A stretch of DNA of 64,000 bases from Pseudonocardiales bacterium (GCA_019241525.1 JAFAWY010000117.1:1-64000), one strand, 5' to 3'; shown: positions 26,110-35,331, counted from the stretch's first letter. A program made the numbers and translations. Notes: generated from the letters alone by a model not told the origin.

Positions 26110-26154
26110 GCGCGCAAATGATTTAGACAAACTCACAGCCAATTCACTAACTTC
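26110..26154 (-). promoter_or_regulatory. Upstream element shared with the paralogous permease
   Basis: GCGCGCAAATGATTTAGAC, then CTCACAGCC and ATTCACTAACTTC, aligns with 1121-1175. It lies 71 bases ahead of the permease start. TCAC-type repeats may form the binding site (inference). Confidence 0.4.
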
Positions 26155-26884
26155 TTCACGATATGTATATTGCCGGTAACTGAACAGTCATTGAATTGGC
26201 GGCATCCGCCGACGTTGCCGGGAGTCTCGAGCCGTGCTGACGTTGCTGGTAGCTGCTTGGAGCGCGGCGGTTGATGGTGGCACAGCGCACTGGTGACGAT
26301 CACGAACGCGGCAGCGGTATCGGCCGGTTCCGGGCAGGGTTGGCCGCAGGTTGGTGCGCTGTTGCTGGCGTTTGGCTTCCTCGGCGGTGGCAGCGCAGCG
26401 GCAGCCGCGCGGCAAACCCGCCGGGCTATCAACGCCGTCGATCTTGCGTACTTCGCGTCCTCATCGTGCGGAAGCTGTCCACCGTAACGCGAGAACTAAC
26501 AGGGCCTCACGCCACCGATCCTGGTGCCATCCGGGCGTGCTGCGTGTCGTCCACGTCGAACAGCGCCGGAAAGATGACGACTGACAAAGCTGAGAAATCT
26601 CATCTTTTGGTACCCGATCGCGATAAAACCCCTTTCCGCGACGAGCGCGCCGCTAACACGAATCACACTCAGACCATCGTGGCTTGCGTCATATCTACAG
26701 GAAGATAGATTCCTTCGAGCCGAATTATTTGCACATATACCGTCGTTGCTCGCTGTTTGTGTGCGATTGATCACGTGAAGTGACTATATTAACAGCACAC
26801 CTGTGTTTGCTCTAGTGTTTCGATGCTGTTGATTGACCGTAGACGTTGGACGTTACGTTGAGTTACTTTCAGGGGGAGAGCTGG
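26155..26884. other. Intergenic region upstream of the Hsp70-like fusion gene
   Basis: About 730 bases with no supported gene. An AT-rich patch at 26720-26800 probably carries the promoter of the Hsp70-like gene. ORFs here have no ribosome binding site and no recognisable product. Confidence 0.4.
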
Positions 26885-29452
26885 GTGAGTTATAGCCTCG
26901 GAATTGATGTTGGCGCGACCTTTGTTGCTGCTGCAGTCGGCAGAACGACCACCGTGGAGATGTTTGCCTTAGCTGATCAGGCAACGATGGCTCCAGCGGT
27001 CGTATCGCGAGGGGACAACGGCAGTGTTGCCACCGGCGTAGGGACCCACAGCCAGGTAACGGGCAGCCCGGACCGGGTCGGGCGCGGAGTGATCAACCGG
27101 CTAGGCGACCCCGCGCCGGTGCTCCTCGGCGGTGAAGCGTACGAGGCCACAGATTTGGTTAGTCTCCTGCTGCGCGACGTCGTTCACGAGGTCACCAAGA
27201 CCCAGGGCAAGCCACCCGAGCACGTGGTGTTGAGCCATCCGGCTGGCTGGGGGCCTTTCCGGCGTGCGCTCTTCGGGCAGGCTGCCCGTAAGGCAGGGCT
27301 GGGCAGGCCGATCATGGTCACCGAACCCGAGGCAGTCGCGGCGCGCTACGCCAGATTCCGGCCGTGGAACGAGGGCGATGTTGTGGTGGTGTACGACTTT
27401 GGCGGCGCCACCTTCAATGCCACGGTGCTGGGCAGGCACTCCGGCCAGGTACGGATCATCGGAGAACCAGAACGCATTGACGGGTTCGGCGGGGACGTTC
27501 TCGACCAAGCGATCCTGGCCCATGTCAACCGCACTACACATGGAGCGCTCGACCGGCTGGACAAGCGCTGGCCGCAGGCCACGGCCGCGCTCGACAACCT
27601 GCAGCAGGCCTGCATCCAGGCCAAAGAGGCTCTGTCCAGCAACGCCGAGGCCACCCTGCCGGTCGTGCTGCCCGGCAAGCGCTTCGACGTCCACCTGACC
27701 CGCCTTGATTTTGAAAACCTGGTACGAAGCTCGATCGAGCACACCCTCAGCGCTGTGTCGCGAGCCCTGCAGTCAGCGCAGGTGCAGCCCGACCAACTCA
27801 GCGCCGTGCTGCTGGCCGGTGGATCGTCCAACATCCCCTTGGTCGCGGAGATGGTCTCCGCTGAGTTCAGACGTCCACTGATCGCAGACTCGCAGCCCCA
27901 ACACGTTGTCGCACTGGGTAGCGCCATGCTGGCGGGCCAACTGGCCGAGCATGAGTCGCCCCTGCACGAGGGGCGGCATTACCGCATCCGGGCCAGCGAA
28001 GGCCAACCCAGCACAGCTGACACCGCAACCGAGCGCCCAACGACAGCAGCGAAGAAGGCCACTGCGCTCGAACAGCGCGGCCCGCAGGAGTTGATCTCCG
28101 CGCAACATCCTGCCGGCATGATTCCCAGGCAGCGTACGACTGACCTACCCGCACCGCAGAGCGCACCGGTGCGCCACGTGGAGGTTGCCGCTGCCCGGAC
28201 ACCAGCCGGACGCGGCTTCGCCAACGCGGATGTCAAGGCGGCAAAAGCTGCTGCTCGTGCGCCTATGGTGGCACCGCCACCACCCACGCATTCCACTTCG
28301 CCGGTTGACTGCCCATCGCCGGCCCCACAGCACGAGGAGCGACAAGGCGACCAGTCACCCCTGCTCGCCTTCATTGATCGTGCCCGCCAACGACGAGTGC
28401 TTGTCAGTACCGGCGTGGCAGTGGCCCTGGCCGGATCGATCCTTTTCGCTGTATTCGCTGGGACGACCACCGCGCCGCCGCGCTTAACAAGCCCGGAAAA
28501 ACCGTCACCCAACGCGGTGACCAACAGTGGTCCACAGGTCGCGCTGCCCACCGTCGGCGCCACCATCGATGTCGGAAAAAGCGCCGGTTTCGTCGCGGCC
28601 TCGCCCGACGGTAAGCACGTCTATATCGCCAACGGGAAAGATCAGTCCCTCGCGGTAGTGGACACCGCGGTCAACCAGGTGACCGCGACTATCCCGATCG
28701 CGGCGGGGCCACCGCGATTCCTCACCTTCGCACCGGATGGCCGCACTCTCTACGTCACCGTCTCCAATGATCAGGGAACGATCCATGCTATCGACGTGCT
28801 CGACAGTGGCTCGAACGCCGTGATCGCCACAATTCCCCAATCTGGGATGCCGATGCGCGTAGCGGTCAGCCCCGATGGGCACCGACTTTTCGTCGCCAAC
28901 CACGAAGTTCCTTCCGTCTCAGTGATCGACGCGGCAACCAATACCGTCATCGGGCAGGTGAATGTCGAACCGAACCCCCATGGGATCACGTTCTCTCCCG
29001 ACGGAAGCCGCGTTTACACCGCCAATCACGAGTCCGACGTGGTGTCCGTAATCGACACCGCCACCCTTGGGGTCCTCGGGACCATCCCGGTCGGAACAAG
29101 CCCCCATAGCATCGCGGCAAACCCGCACCTACCGCTCGTCGCCAATGTCAACTACAACGCAGCCTCCGTCTCGGAAATCAACACGACGACCGGCAAAGTC
29201 AGCGCAACTATCCCGGTAGGAGAAAATCCGCAGGACATCGCTTGGGCACCCGACGGGCACGTGGCCTACGTCGTCAACAACGGCAGCAACACAGTCTCGG
29301 TGATCGACGCGACAACCAACCGGGTTATCACAACCATCCCGACCGGAGTTGGACCAACCAGCATCGCGATACAACCTGGCGGTCACCAAGCCTACGTGAG
29401 CAACCTTAACAGCGGCACCGTGACCGTCCTGAAACTGACCACTAGTAGTTAA
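26885..29452 (+). CDS. Hsp70-like ATPase fused through a membrane helix to a YVTN beta-propeller
   Basis: GTG 26885 has a strong ribosome binding site (AGGGGGAGAG). The 855-residue protein has an Hsp70/actin-fold ATPase domain (about 1-360: GIDVGATFVAAAV, VVVYDFGGATFNATVLG, VLLAGGSSNIPLV) without a DnaK substrate-binding domain. A Pro/Ala-rich linker, one membrane helix (about 505-526) and about seven YVTN-type repeats follow (for example SPDGHRLFVANHEVPSVSVI, NTVIGQVNVEPNPHGITFSP). The ATPase should be cytoplasmic and the propeller outside. It may sense the cell surface and signal inward. It is monocistronic. Confidence 0.88.
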   Translation: MSYSLGIDVGATFVAAAVGRTTTVEMFALADQATMAPAVVSRGDNGSVATGVGTHSQVTGSPDRVGRGVINRLGDPAPVLLGGEAYEATDLVSLLLRDVVHEVTKTQGKPPEHVVLSHPAGWGPFRRALFGQAARKAGLGRPIMVTEPEAVAARYARFRPWNEGDVVVVYDFGGATFNATVLGRHSGQVRIIGEPERIDGFGGDVLDQAILAHVNRTTHGALDRLDKRWPQATAALDNLQQACIQAKEALSSNAEATLPVVLPGKRFDVHLTRLDFENLVRSSIEHTLSAVSRALQSAQVQPDQLSAVLLAGGSSNIPLVAEMVSAEFRRPLIADSQPQHVVALGSAMLAGQLAEHESPLHEGRHYRIRASEGQPSTADTATERPTTAAKKATALEQRGPQELISAQHPAGMIPRQRTTDLPAPQSAPVRHVEVAAARTPAGRGFANADVKAAKAAARAPMVAPPPPTHSTSPVDCPSPAPQHEERQGDQSPLLAFIDRARQRRVLVSTGVAVALAGSILFAVFAGTTTAPPRLTSPEKPSPNAVTNSGPQVALPTVGATIDVGKSAGFVAASPDGKHVYIANGKDQSLAVVDTAVNQVTATIPIAAGPPRFLTFAPDGRTLYVTVSNDQGTIHAIDVLDSGSNAVIATIPQSGMPMRVAVSPDGHRLFVANHEVPSVSVIDAATNTVIGQVNVEPNPHGITFSPDGSRVYTANHESDVVSVIDTATLGVLGTIPVGTSPHSIAANPHLPLVANVNYNAASVSEINTTTGKVSATIPVGENPQDIAWAPDGHVAYVVNNGSNTVSVIDATTNRVITTIPTGVGPTSIAIQPGGHQAYVSNLNSGTVTVLKLTTSS

Positions 29453-29675
29453 CCCCAAGACACCAAAACATATTGCACGAAATTCGCGTTTGTTCGCCCA
29501 ACAGACCGTTGACACCTCTGACAGTCCGTAGATAGCTGCTCACGGATCGCGAGATGGCTCCGCTATTCGAGTGGCTCAATCCTTTGCCAGTGACGTCAGG
29601 GTGCCCCAAACCGATATGCAGGTGTTATCTCCGAACCACTCAGCCAATATGTCCTCAACTCGCCTTGGAGGAACA

Positions 29676-29963
29676 ATGCATGCAGTATTCGTCGAAGTTG
29701 ACGTCGAGGACACCGTATCGGTGGACGAAGCTCGAGATCGTCTGCAAGCGAATGCACCGCGGATAGCGCGTGAAAATGGCGCCCGTGCCGCATACTGGCT
29801 CGCCCCGCAGGGCGGCCGCGGCGTCTCGGTTGCGATCTTCGACACTGAGGATGAGGCGCAGAAGCTAGCCAACCAGTTTCACGTCGGCGAAAGCCCTCGC
29901 AACGCACCACCTGGTATCACCTTCCGCACCGTCGAGGTCCGAGAGGTTCTCGCCAGCTTGTAA
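29676..29963 (+). CDS. Small alpha-beta protein, 95 aa, ferredoxin-like-fold candidate
   Basis: ATG 29676 follows TTGGAGGAACA. The sequence (HAVFVEVDVEDTVSVDEARD, ARAAYWLAPQGGRGVSVAIF, EDEAQKLANQF, ITFRTVEVREVL) has a beta-alpha-beta-beta-alpha-beta pattern, like dimeric alpha-beta-barrel proteins. Function unknown. It stands just before the broken pyrophosphatase gene, in the same direction. Upstream in-frame ATGs at 29571 and 29656 would add low-complexity residues without a ribosome binding site. Confidence 0.7.
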   Translation: MHAVFVEVDVEDTVSVDEARDRLQANAPRIARENGARAAYWLAPQGGRGVSVAIFDTEDEAQKLANQFHVGESPRNAPPGITFRTVEVREVLASL

Positions 29964-29995
29964 AGCTGATGGCGGCGGCGCCTATCCTGCTGGGC

Positions 29996-30603
29996 GTGCA
30001 GGTGATCGAGGTAGTCATCGAGAATCCGCGGGTAGCCGGAACAAATACGAGATCGAGGAAGGCACCGGACAGATCTGGCTTGCCCGTCGGCTACCCGGTG
30101 CCTTCGCCTTTGCCGCCGACTACGGCTATGTGCCCGGCGCGCTGGGGTCGGACCATGAACCGCTGGACGCCGTAGTACTCGCTGTTGAGCCGACGTATCC
30201 CGGCATCCGGGTTCGAGCTCGGCTCATCGGAGTGTTTTGGATCTTCACCGGGCACGGGCGCGAGGTGAAGCTGGTGTGCGTACCGGAGGGCGAGCCCGCG
30301 TACGCAGGGATCGAGGACCTATCTCAATTGCCGGAACACCAGCTCACCGAAATCGCTAACTTCTTCGATATTTACCGCAGCCTCGATACAGATAGCGATA
30401 CCCGCGGTGACGGATATGAAGGCGCCGCAGCCGCGCAGCGCGTCCTTGAGAGGGCACGCGCTATCCCTGGCAACGGTGAGCAACAAGCCTTCCCAGACTG
30501 CCGGACGCTCTCATATATCGTCGTCAGTTCGTGCAGTGTCCGGCTGCTCGGTCAGTGGCGGTGCGCCGGCAATCTCGAGGTAGTGCTGGATCTCATCATG
30601 TGA
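29996..30603 (+). pseudogene. ppa: Inorganic pyrophosphatase (class I), frameshifted
   Basis: A GTG start at 29996 gives VQVIEVVIENPR, the expected N-terminus. The next conserved part (GSRNKYEIEEGTG) is in another frame from 30031 onward, so one base is missing near 30028-30031. The rest reads through YGYVPGAL, DHEPLDAVVL, VKLVCVPEGEP and FFDIYRSLD. Three acidic metal ligands are Glu where the family has Asp (DxEPLD in place of DxDPLD, and two near VKLVCVP). So the gene was already divergent before it broke, or the missing base is an assembly error in an unusual enzyme. It overlaps the antisense small gene at its end. Confidence 0.8.
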
Positions 30604-30711
30604 AGGATCCACGCCCACAGAGGCGGCGTAGGACTCGGCCACCTCGGGGTCATGATCGCTGCCGGGTTCCGCCGTGTCGAAAGTCGGCTGCTGTTCGTCA
30701 GGTATCGTCAT
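30511..30711 (-). CDS. Small acidic protein, 66 aa
   Basis: The ATG 30711 product (MTIPDEQQPTFDTAEPGSDH, then EVAESYAASVGVDPSHDEIQ) is strongly acidic, lacks membrane helices and ends TDDDI. It overlaps the 3' end of the pyrophosphatase remnant on the other strand and lies 49 bases downstream of the next gene on the same strand (30761-31003), so they may form one unit. The ribosome binding site is weak. Function unknown. Confidence 0.45.
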   Translation of the reverse strand: MTIPDEQQPTFDTAEPGSDHDPEVAESYAASVGVDPSHDEIQHYLEIAGAPPLTEQPDTARTDDDI

Positions 30712-30760
30712 GCCGGAGCTACATAGGGTAGAGAACCGCCCTCGCCGGAGGTTCGAGGAA

Positions 30761-31003
30761 TCAACGGACCGCCGGACCCGCTTGGTGAGCCTTCTCCAGC
30801 TGGGCGAGGAATTCGTGCGAACGCCGCGCTCGCTCGGCATCTTCCTTCATGACCTCTCGGAAGAAATCCGCGATCTCAGCATGACCAGCGTTTTCCGCAT
30901 CCCGGACGTACTGGCCGTAGTCATGACCAGCCTTGAGGGAGTGGTACTGCACGGAGATCAGATCAAAAACCACGTCACTGAAGCCGGTCTCTCCGGTCGC
31001 CAT
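30761..31003 (-). CDS. Small helical protein, ferritin-like fragment, 80 aa
   Basis: ATG 31003 follows GGAGGCTTGT, a strong ribosome binding site. The product is two amphipathic helices (FDLISVQYHSLKAGHDYGQY, GHAEIADFFREVMKEDAERA) with the E-x-x-H-like pattern RRSHEF, resembling half of a ferritin-like four-helix bundle. It might dimerise to form a full bundle (inference). Leftward, followed by the 66-residue acidic gene. Confidence 0.65.
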   Translation of the reverse strand: MATGETGFSDVVFDLISVQYHSLKAGHDYGQYVRDAENAGHAEIADFFREVMKEDAERARRSHEFLAQLEKAHQAGPAVR

Positions 31004-31251
31004 ACAAGCCTCCTCGCATCGCACTGGCGACGGTGTACCCGCGTCCGTTCGCCCGAAACGCCGTCCGCGTGTCCATGCAGCGGTGCCGGCCGCTGCCGAC
31101 GACGATAAGCGTGGGGCAGCGATATGCCACGTTCCTCATGGGGTAACAGGGGTGTGAGGTCGTGTGGTGTCCGGGTACTGCTGGGAGCGGCTATGGCGAG
31201 CGGCATCCGGTGGGTCGGGACGAAGTTCCGACAGCGAGGAGATGAGGGACT

Positions 31252-32445
31252 GTGATGGTGGCTGGGTCAGGGATGCGCTCGGAAGGTTCGGTCGGCAGCA
31301 GCATGATGCCCGTCCACAGCTCTGAGGTGTTGGGACGGGTGCCAGTCGGGCTGCGGGTGGCAGCAGCGATCGGGTGGCGGCTGGTGGTGGTCCTGGTGGC
31401 GATGGGCGCACTGGGCTGGATCGTCGGCAAGGTGCAGATCATCGTGATCCCGATCGCGGTGGCAATATTGCTGTCCGCCCTGCTCGCGCCGGCAGTGCGA
31501 TTGCTGACCCGACCCCGTTGGATTCCCCGTGCCCTCGCTACCGCCGTGGTCGTAGTGGGGGGCCTGGTAGTGCTGGGTGCTGTGTTCTACGGGCTGGTGG
31601 TGGCCTTCCTGGCCGGACTACCCGCGCTTCAAGACGAGCTGGTGCAAACCTTTTCCCAGATTCGAGACTGGTTGGCACGTAGTCCACTGCACATGTCCGT
31701 ACCGCGATTGAACGACCTGGGCGCCAGCATAATCAGAGCCTTGGGCTCCAGCCGCGAGGCGCTGACCTCGGGAGCGCTGGGGGTGGCCAGCACCGTGGGT
31801 GAGATCGCGGCAGGCGTGCTGCTGGCCATCTTCATTCTGATCTTTTTTCTTTACGACGGGGCACGGATCTGGGAGTTCGCCGTGCGCGGGGTTCCCCGGC
31901 AGGCCCGGGACCGGGTGAACGTGGCCGGCCGGCGAGCTTTCGCGGCTCTGGTCAGCTATACCAGAGCGGTCACTGTGGTGGCAGCCACCGACGCGCTCGT
32001 GGTCGGACTCGGGTTATGGCTGCTCGGGGTGCCACTGGTGGTACCTCTCACGGTGCTGGTGTTCTTTGGTGCCTTCATCCCCACCGTCGGCGCCATCGTC
32101 ACCGGTGCTATCGCGGTGCTGATCGCCTTAGTCGCCAAGGGCTTTCTGGCTGCGGTGCTGGTTGTGGTGGTGCTCATCGTGGTCGGTGAGCTAGAAGGCC
32201 ATGTGCTCCAGCCCCTGCTGCTGGGCCGCGCAGTTCGACTGCACCCTCTCGCGGTGGTCCTCCCCGTGGCGACCGGCTTCGTGCTTACCGGCGTCATCGG
32301 CGCCCTGCTTGCCGTGCCGCTGGTCGCCGTTCTCGATGCCGGGATTCGCTCGCTGTATCAGGCAAACGTCCCCGACCCCTACACCATCGACCCACTCAAT
32401 CCCAGCTCCGCGCGCACCGCGTCCGTTCCCTTGGTTGGACCGTGA
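31252..32445 (+). CDS. AI-2E family transporter (PerM-like membrane protein)
   Basis: The 397-residue protein has about eight hydrophobic helices with the AI-2E/PerM pattern: N-terminal helices (IIVIPIAVAILLSALLAPAV), a soluble segment after LAGLPALQDELVQTFSQIRD, and the C-terminal motif EGHVLQPLLLGRAVRLHPLA. That last motif is characteristic of the family. Members export small molecules or act as Na+/H+ antiporters (known); the substrate here is unclear. The start may be GTG 31252 or ATG 31255. It converges with the DUF4097 gene 12 bases away. Confidence 0.88.
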   Translation: MMVAGSGMRSEGSVGSSMMPVHSSEVLGRVPVGLRVAAAIGWRLVVVLVAMGALGWIVGKVQIIVIPIAVAILLSALLAPAVRLLTRPRWIPRALATAVVVVGGLVVLGAVFYGLVVAFLAGLPALQDELVQTFSQIRDWLARSPLHMSVPRLNDLGASIIRALGSSREALTSGALGVASTVGEIAAGVLLAIFILIFFLYDGARIWEFAVRGVPRQARDRVNVAGRRAFAALVSYTRAVTVVAATDALVVGLGLWLLGVPLVVPLTVLVFFGAFIPTVGAIVTGAIAVLIALVAKGFLAAVLVVVVLIVVGELEGHVLQPLLLGRAVRLHPLAVVLPVATGFVLTGVIGALLAVPLVAVLDAGIRSLYQANVPDPYTIDPLNPSSARTASVPLVGP

Positions 32446-32457
32446 AGTTGACGTGGG

Positions 32458-33162
32458 CTAGCCGTTGGCCACGCTGACCGACCCGACCCGGGAGCGGGCT
32501 GTGATGTGGTGAACAGAGCCGGGATCCTGCTGGACCGTCACGTCCGCCGCACCGACTTGGCTCCCGGCGTCGACCGCATAAGCGCTACCCGCCGGCAGTC
32601 GTACCGTGATCGAGCCAACCTCAGTTTGCGCATCGACAGTGCTCGGTGGCGCGCTAAATTGCAGGGTGATCGCGCCTGCCTGGGTCCGGGTGGTCACTGT
32701 GTTGCTGGCAAGCCCGGCAGCGTCGATATTTCCGGTAGCGGACCTGAGGTTCAGCTGCCCCGCCAAACCGGTCAGCTTGATCACGCCGACCTGGTCATCA
32801 ATCTGCACGGCGAGGCGCCGGGGGATCTTGACGAGGTAGGCCACGCTGCAGGAGTTGACGTTGAAGATGCCTGGGCAGCTATAGCTCAAGGTGAGCTGCC
32901 CGCCAGCTACGGGGTAACGGGTCTGTGGCGGGTTGCCGCTGTAGCGCAACCGTTCGGTAACCGAGATCGTGGTCGCATCCGTGCCCTCGATCTCGGTGTC
33001 CCCTACCGGGTTGTCGATCTTGATGGAGGTAACCGGCTCGGTGACTGTGTAGGAGTTCTCCGCCGTAACCTGGCCACCGACGGGGCCAACGCAGCCGGTG
33101 ACGGTTGGTACCGAGCCCATGAGCACCATGGTTCCCACGATCATGGCCGGCAGCGGGCGCAT
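32458..33162 (-). CDS. DUF4097-like lipoprotein
   Basis: The 234-residue product has a signal ending in a lipobox (VTGCVG), then repeated short beta strands (VTSIKIDNPVGDTEIEGTDA, LRSATGNIDAAGLASNTVTT, TEVGSITVRLPAGSAYAVDA, SRVGSVSV). Such Gly-bounded VGxI/VGSV repeats form the beta-helix of DUF4097 proteins. It should sit on the outer face of the membrane. Such proteins are often found with transcription factors or anti-sigma factors, but none adjoins this one. Confidence 0.8.
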   Translation of the reverse strand: MRPLPAMIVGTMVLMGSVPTVTGCVGPVGGQVTAENSYTVTEPVTSIKIDNPVGDTEIEGTDATTISVTERLRYSGNPPQTRYPVAGGQLTLSYSCPGIFNVNSCSVAYLVKIPRRLAVQIDDQVGVIKLTGLAGQLNLRSATGNIDAAGLASNTVTTRTQAGAITLQFSAPPSTVDAQTEVGSITVRLPAGSAYAVDAGSQVGAADVTVQQDPGSVHHITARSRVGSVSVANG

Positions 33163-33331
33163 AAGCTGGTCACCCCCAAGTTCTCCTCAATAGCGAACAC
33201 AACTGGCGCACCGACTTCTGCTACCTGCCTGATTAACGAGCAACGTAACGGATCCGTACGGCATGATCGATGCGCCCAATGCGCGGTACCCGGGCACCTT
33301 CGTCGGCACAACCGGGTTGCTTCCAGCACAG

Positions 33332-33940
33332 TCAGATGAGCACGCCAGCACCGGCCAACTCTGACCGCAGCGACTCCGCCGAGGTGAAGTGGATGGCGGC
33401 AATACCCATCCGCCGGGCGCCATCGATGTTGGATTCCGAATCGTCGACGAACAGCACGTCGGCTGGAGCCGCGCCGAGCACCGCGAGGCCGGCGGCAAAG
33501 GCCGCCGGCGACGGCTTGGTGACCCGGATGGTCGCACTGAACAGCGGAATCGCGATCCGGGCATGCACCGTTGGCAGCACCAGCGGCAGGGCATCGCGAA
33601 GCAGAGCGTCGTTGTTCGTCAGCAGGCTGCGCGTCACCCCCGGCGCGACGTCGTCGACGACTGCGAGTACCTGCTCGTCCGGGGTAAAGGCCGAAGCCCA
33701 CAGCCGGGCCAGCTCCAGGTCGTCGCAGCGCAGTCCCAACTGGTCGCGCAGCACGCTCCGGATGTCGGCTGCATCCATCTCGCCGCGGTCGCACTGGTCA
33801 ACGATGCCGCACCCGTAAAGCCGTTCATCGATCTGAGCGGTCTCGAGGCCAGACGCGGTGGCGAGACGCTCAAGCCGCGCTGCCGAGTCGAACCGGCATA
33901 GCACGCCCGCCAGGTCAAGCAGAAGATGCCGCACCGTCAC
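33332..33940 (-). CDS. HAD-superfamily hydrolase lacking the second nucleophile-motif Asp
   Basis: From GTG 33940 the 202-residue protein has HAD motif I as LLLDLAGVLCRFD, motif II in SLLTNND, motif III Lys in KPSPAAF and motif IV in VLFVDDSESNID. Motif I normally reads DxDG; here Asp9 is present but the Asp at position 11 is Ala. The general acid/base Asp is needed for phosphatase activity in most members, so this protein may have another activity or none. A longer start to 34018 adds non-conserved residues. It follows a hairpin that ends the DUF4383 transcript. Confidence 0.85.
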   Translation of the reverse strand: MTVRHLLLDLAGVLCRFDSAARLERLATASGLETAQIDERLYGCGIVDQCDRGEMDAADIRSVLRDQLGLRCDDLELARLWASAFTPDEQVLAVVDDVAPGVTRSLLTNNDALLRDALPLVLPTVHARIAIPLFSATIRVTKPSPAAFAAGLAVLGAAPADVLFVDDSESNIDGARRMGIAAIHFTSAESLRSELAGAGVLI

Positions 33941-34017
33941 GCAGCAAACCGTAGCTCGCAAGCGTCTGGCATCGTTAACAGCGCCTGGCTGGCCGGAGAA
34001 GGCCACCACATAAGGCA

Positions 34018-34064
34018 AGCCCCGTGACGCTGCCAGGTCGGGGGTCCAACAGCATCACGGGGCT
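34018..34064 (-). terminator. Hairpin ending the DUF4383 gene
   Basis: Arms AGCCCCGTGACGCT (34018-34031) and AGCATCACGGGGCT (34051-34064) pair with one mismatch around a 19-base loop. On the leftward strand it is followed by CTTGCCTTATG. It lies downstream of the DUF4383 gene. Confidence 0.6.
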
Positions 34065-34147
34065 CTACCCGTCCTATCGCCGAGGTCGACGGCAATGTTG
34101 CAGGCTTGCGCGTGATTCACCGAGTGGGCTGATACATCCCCTGTATA

Positions 34148-34162
34148 GTTACTCTAAGTAAC
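34148..34162. promoter_or_regulatory. Palindrome GTTACT-CTA-AGTAAC
   Basis: Perfect 6-bp half-sites with a 3-base spacer, in an AT-rich patch between the DUF4383 gene and the hairpin before the HAD gene. It looks like a dimer-binding operator, but no adjacent start is clearly its target. Confidence 0.3.
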
Positions 34163-34239
34163 CATTTCGGGGCCGTGGGCTCGCTGCCGTCCCGGCACTC
34201 TCGGGTAACGCTTGGCCGGCGCCGCAGCGCGGAGGTCAA

Positions 34240-34704
34240 CTATGCGGTTGCGGCCTCGCGGCCTGCGCTCAGCACACCACTACCAAAGATCAGGGTCACC
34301 ACCGCGGTTACCAGATGCAGCCAGTTGTCGCCGACAGCCAAGCCGCCCGGGATGGAAAGCAGAGAAAAGTAGCCCAGGATGCCGAGCACGGTGGCCAGCG
34401 CGTAGATACCACCAATGGCGATGTTCACTCCCTGCGTCCCAGCGGGAGTAAGCGCCAACCCGGCCAGTAACCAAAATGCACCAAGACCAATGTGCACGAT
34501 GTTATGGAAGGGGTTCAGCATGAAGATCCCAAAAAGCTCGTGATTGGTCATCTCGGTGAAGTTACCAAACCCGGTGATGAAAAATCCGATGATTCCGCCC
34601 AGCACGTAGACGGTGCCGGCGAGCAGCGAATAATTCTGCTCGATCGTCCGAGACCTGGACCTGAGGCTGATCCCGAACTTTTGTTCTGGAGTAGCGAATG
34701 CCAT
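34240..34704 (-). CDS. DUF4383 membrane protein
   Basis: The 154-residue protein has four hydrophobic helices with the DUF4383 pattern (YSLLAGTVYVLGGIIGFFIT, ELFGIFMLNPFHNIVHIGLG, DNWLHLVTAVVTLIFG). The conserved NPxHNIVHxxxG segment identifies it. ATG 34704 has GAAGGGAACGGG before it, so ATG 34719 is less likely. Members are widespread in actinomycetes, with unknown function and frequent stress linkage. Confidence 0.85.
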   Translation of the reverse strand: MAFATPEQKFGISLRSRSRTIEQNYSLLAGTVYVLGGIIGFFITGFGNFTEMTNHELFGIFMLNPFHNIVHIGLGAFWLLAGLALTPAGTQGVNIAIGGIYALATVLGILGYFSLLSIPGGLAVGDNWLHLVTAVVTLIFGSGVLSAGREAATA

Positions 34705-35331
34705 ACCCGTTCCCTTCACCCAACATCAACGGCCGCAGCGAAGTGGGCTGACTCGCATCACGCCGACCTCTCCGCCTCATACCCCGTTCGATTCCCCCCA
34801 CCACCCGGTTCACTGCCGGCTCCACCGGTCACCCAATCGGGCAGCAGGACATGGCACGGACGTCCACACGCCTGCCGCAAACCAGGGATGACCGCGACGC
34901 CTGCGCCCGGCGCTTACCCAAACTTGGTTTCGGTGAGCGCTGAGCGGGACGCCGCGCGACGCGAGCGGCCCCTCTGTTGGGCTCTGCCGGTCAGCCGTGT
35001 GCCGTTGAGCCGCACTCAGAGGCCCGCTGGGCGCAGCACCGGCCCATAGCCGGCCACGATCCGCAACACTATGTGCCGAGATGCTCGACACGAGCTGATC
35101 GTGATCTCAACTGAATAAAGCTCACTTCTCCCAAAGCTGGCGGTCTCGCCGAAAGTCGTGGGTCTCTCCCCCCACCCTCGCACCCACGAGAGTTGAGCAG
35201 CCAGCAGTGGCCGGTGATCTACCGAACGTCCATGCCCCCGACCGAGACGTCGACCGATCACCGGCCACCTTCTTAATCTCCTTCCGGCCATGGCGCCATG
35301 ACAGGCTTCGCCGCCCCGCCCGCCCGGCGAC
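34705..35331. other. Intergenic region, no gene seen
   Basis: 627 bases. The only structure noted is the large hairpin at 35207-35268. Remaining ORFs are short, lack ribosome binding sites and look like antisense noise. Confidence 0.4.
35207..35268 (-). terminator. 13-bp hairpin with long loop after the COG4280-like operon
   Basis: Arms GTGGCCGGTGATC (35207-35219) and its complement (35256-35268) flank a 36-base loop. It lies just downstream of the leftward genes 35332-36341. The large loop is similar in size to the palindromic repeats at 18334 and 22019 but the arm sequence is unrelated. Confidence 0.55.

Noticed and set aside
26271-26708. 145-codon rightward ORF upstream of the Hsp70-like fusion
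   Set aside because: No ribosome binding site, no domain and poor codon pattern; lies in the promoter region.
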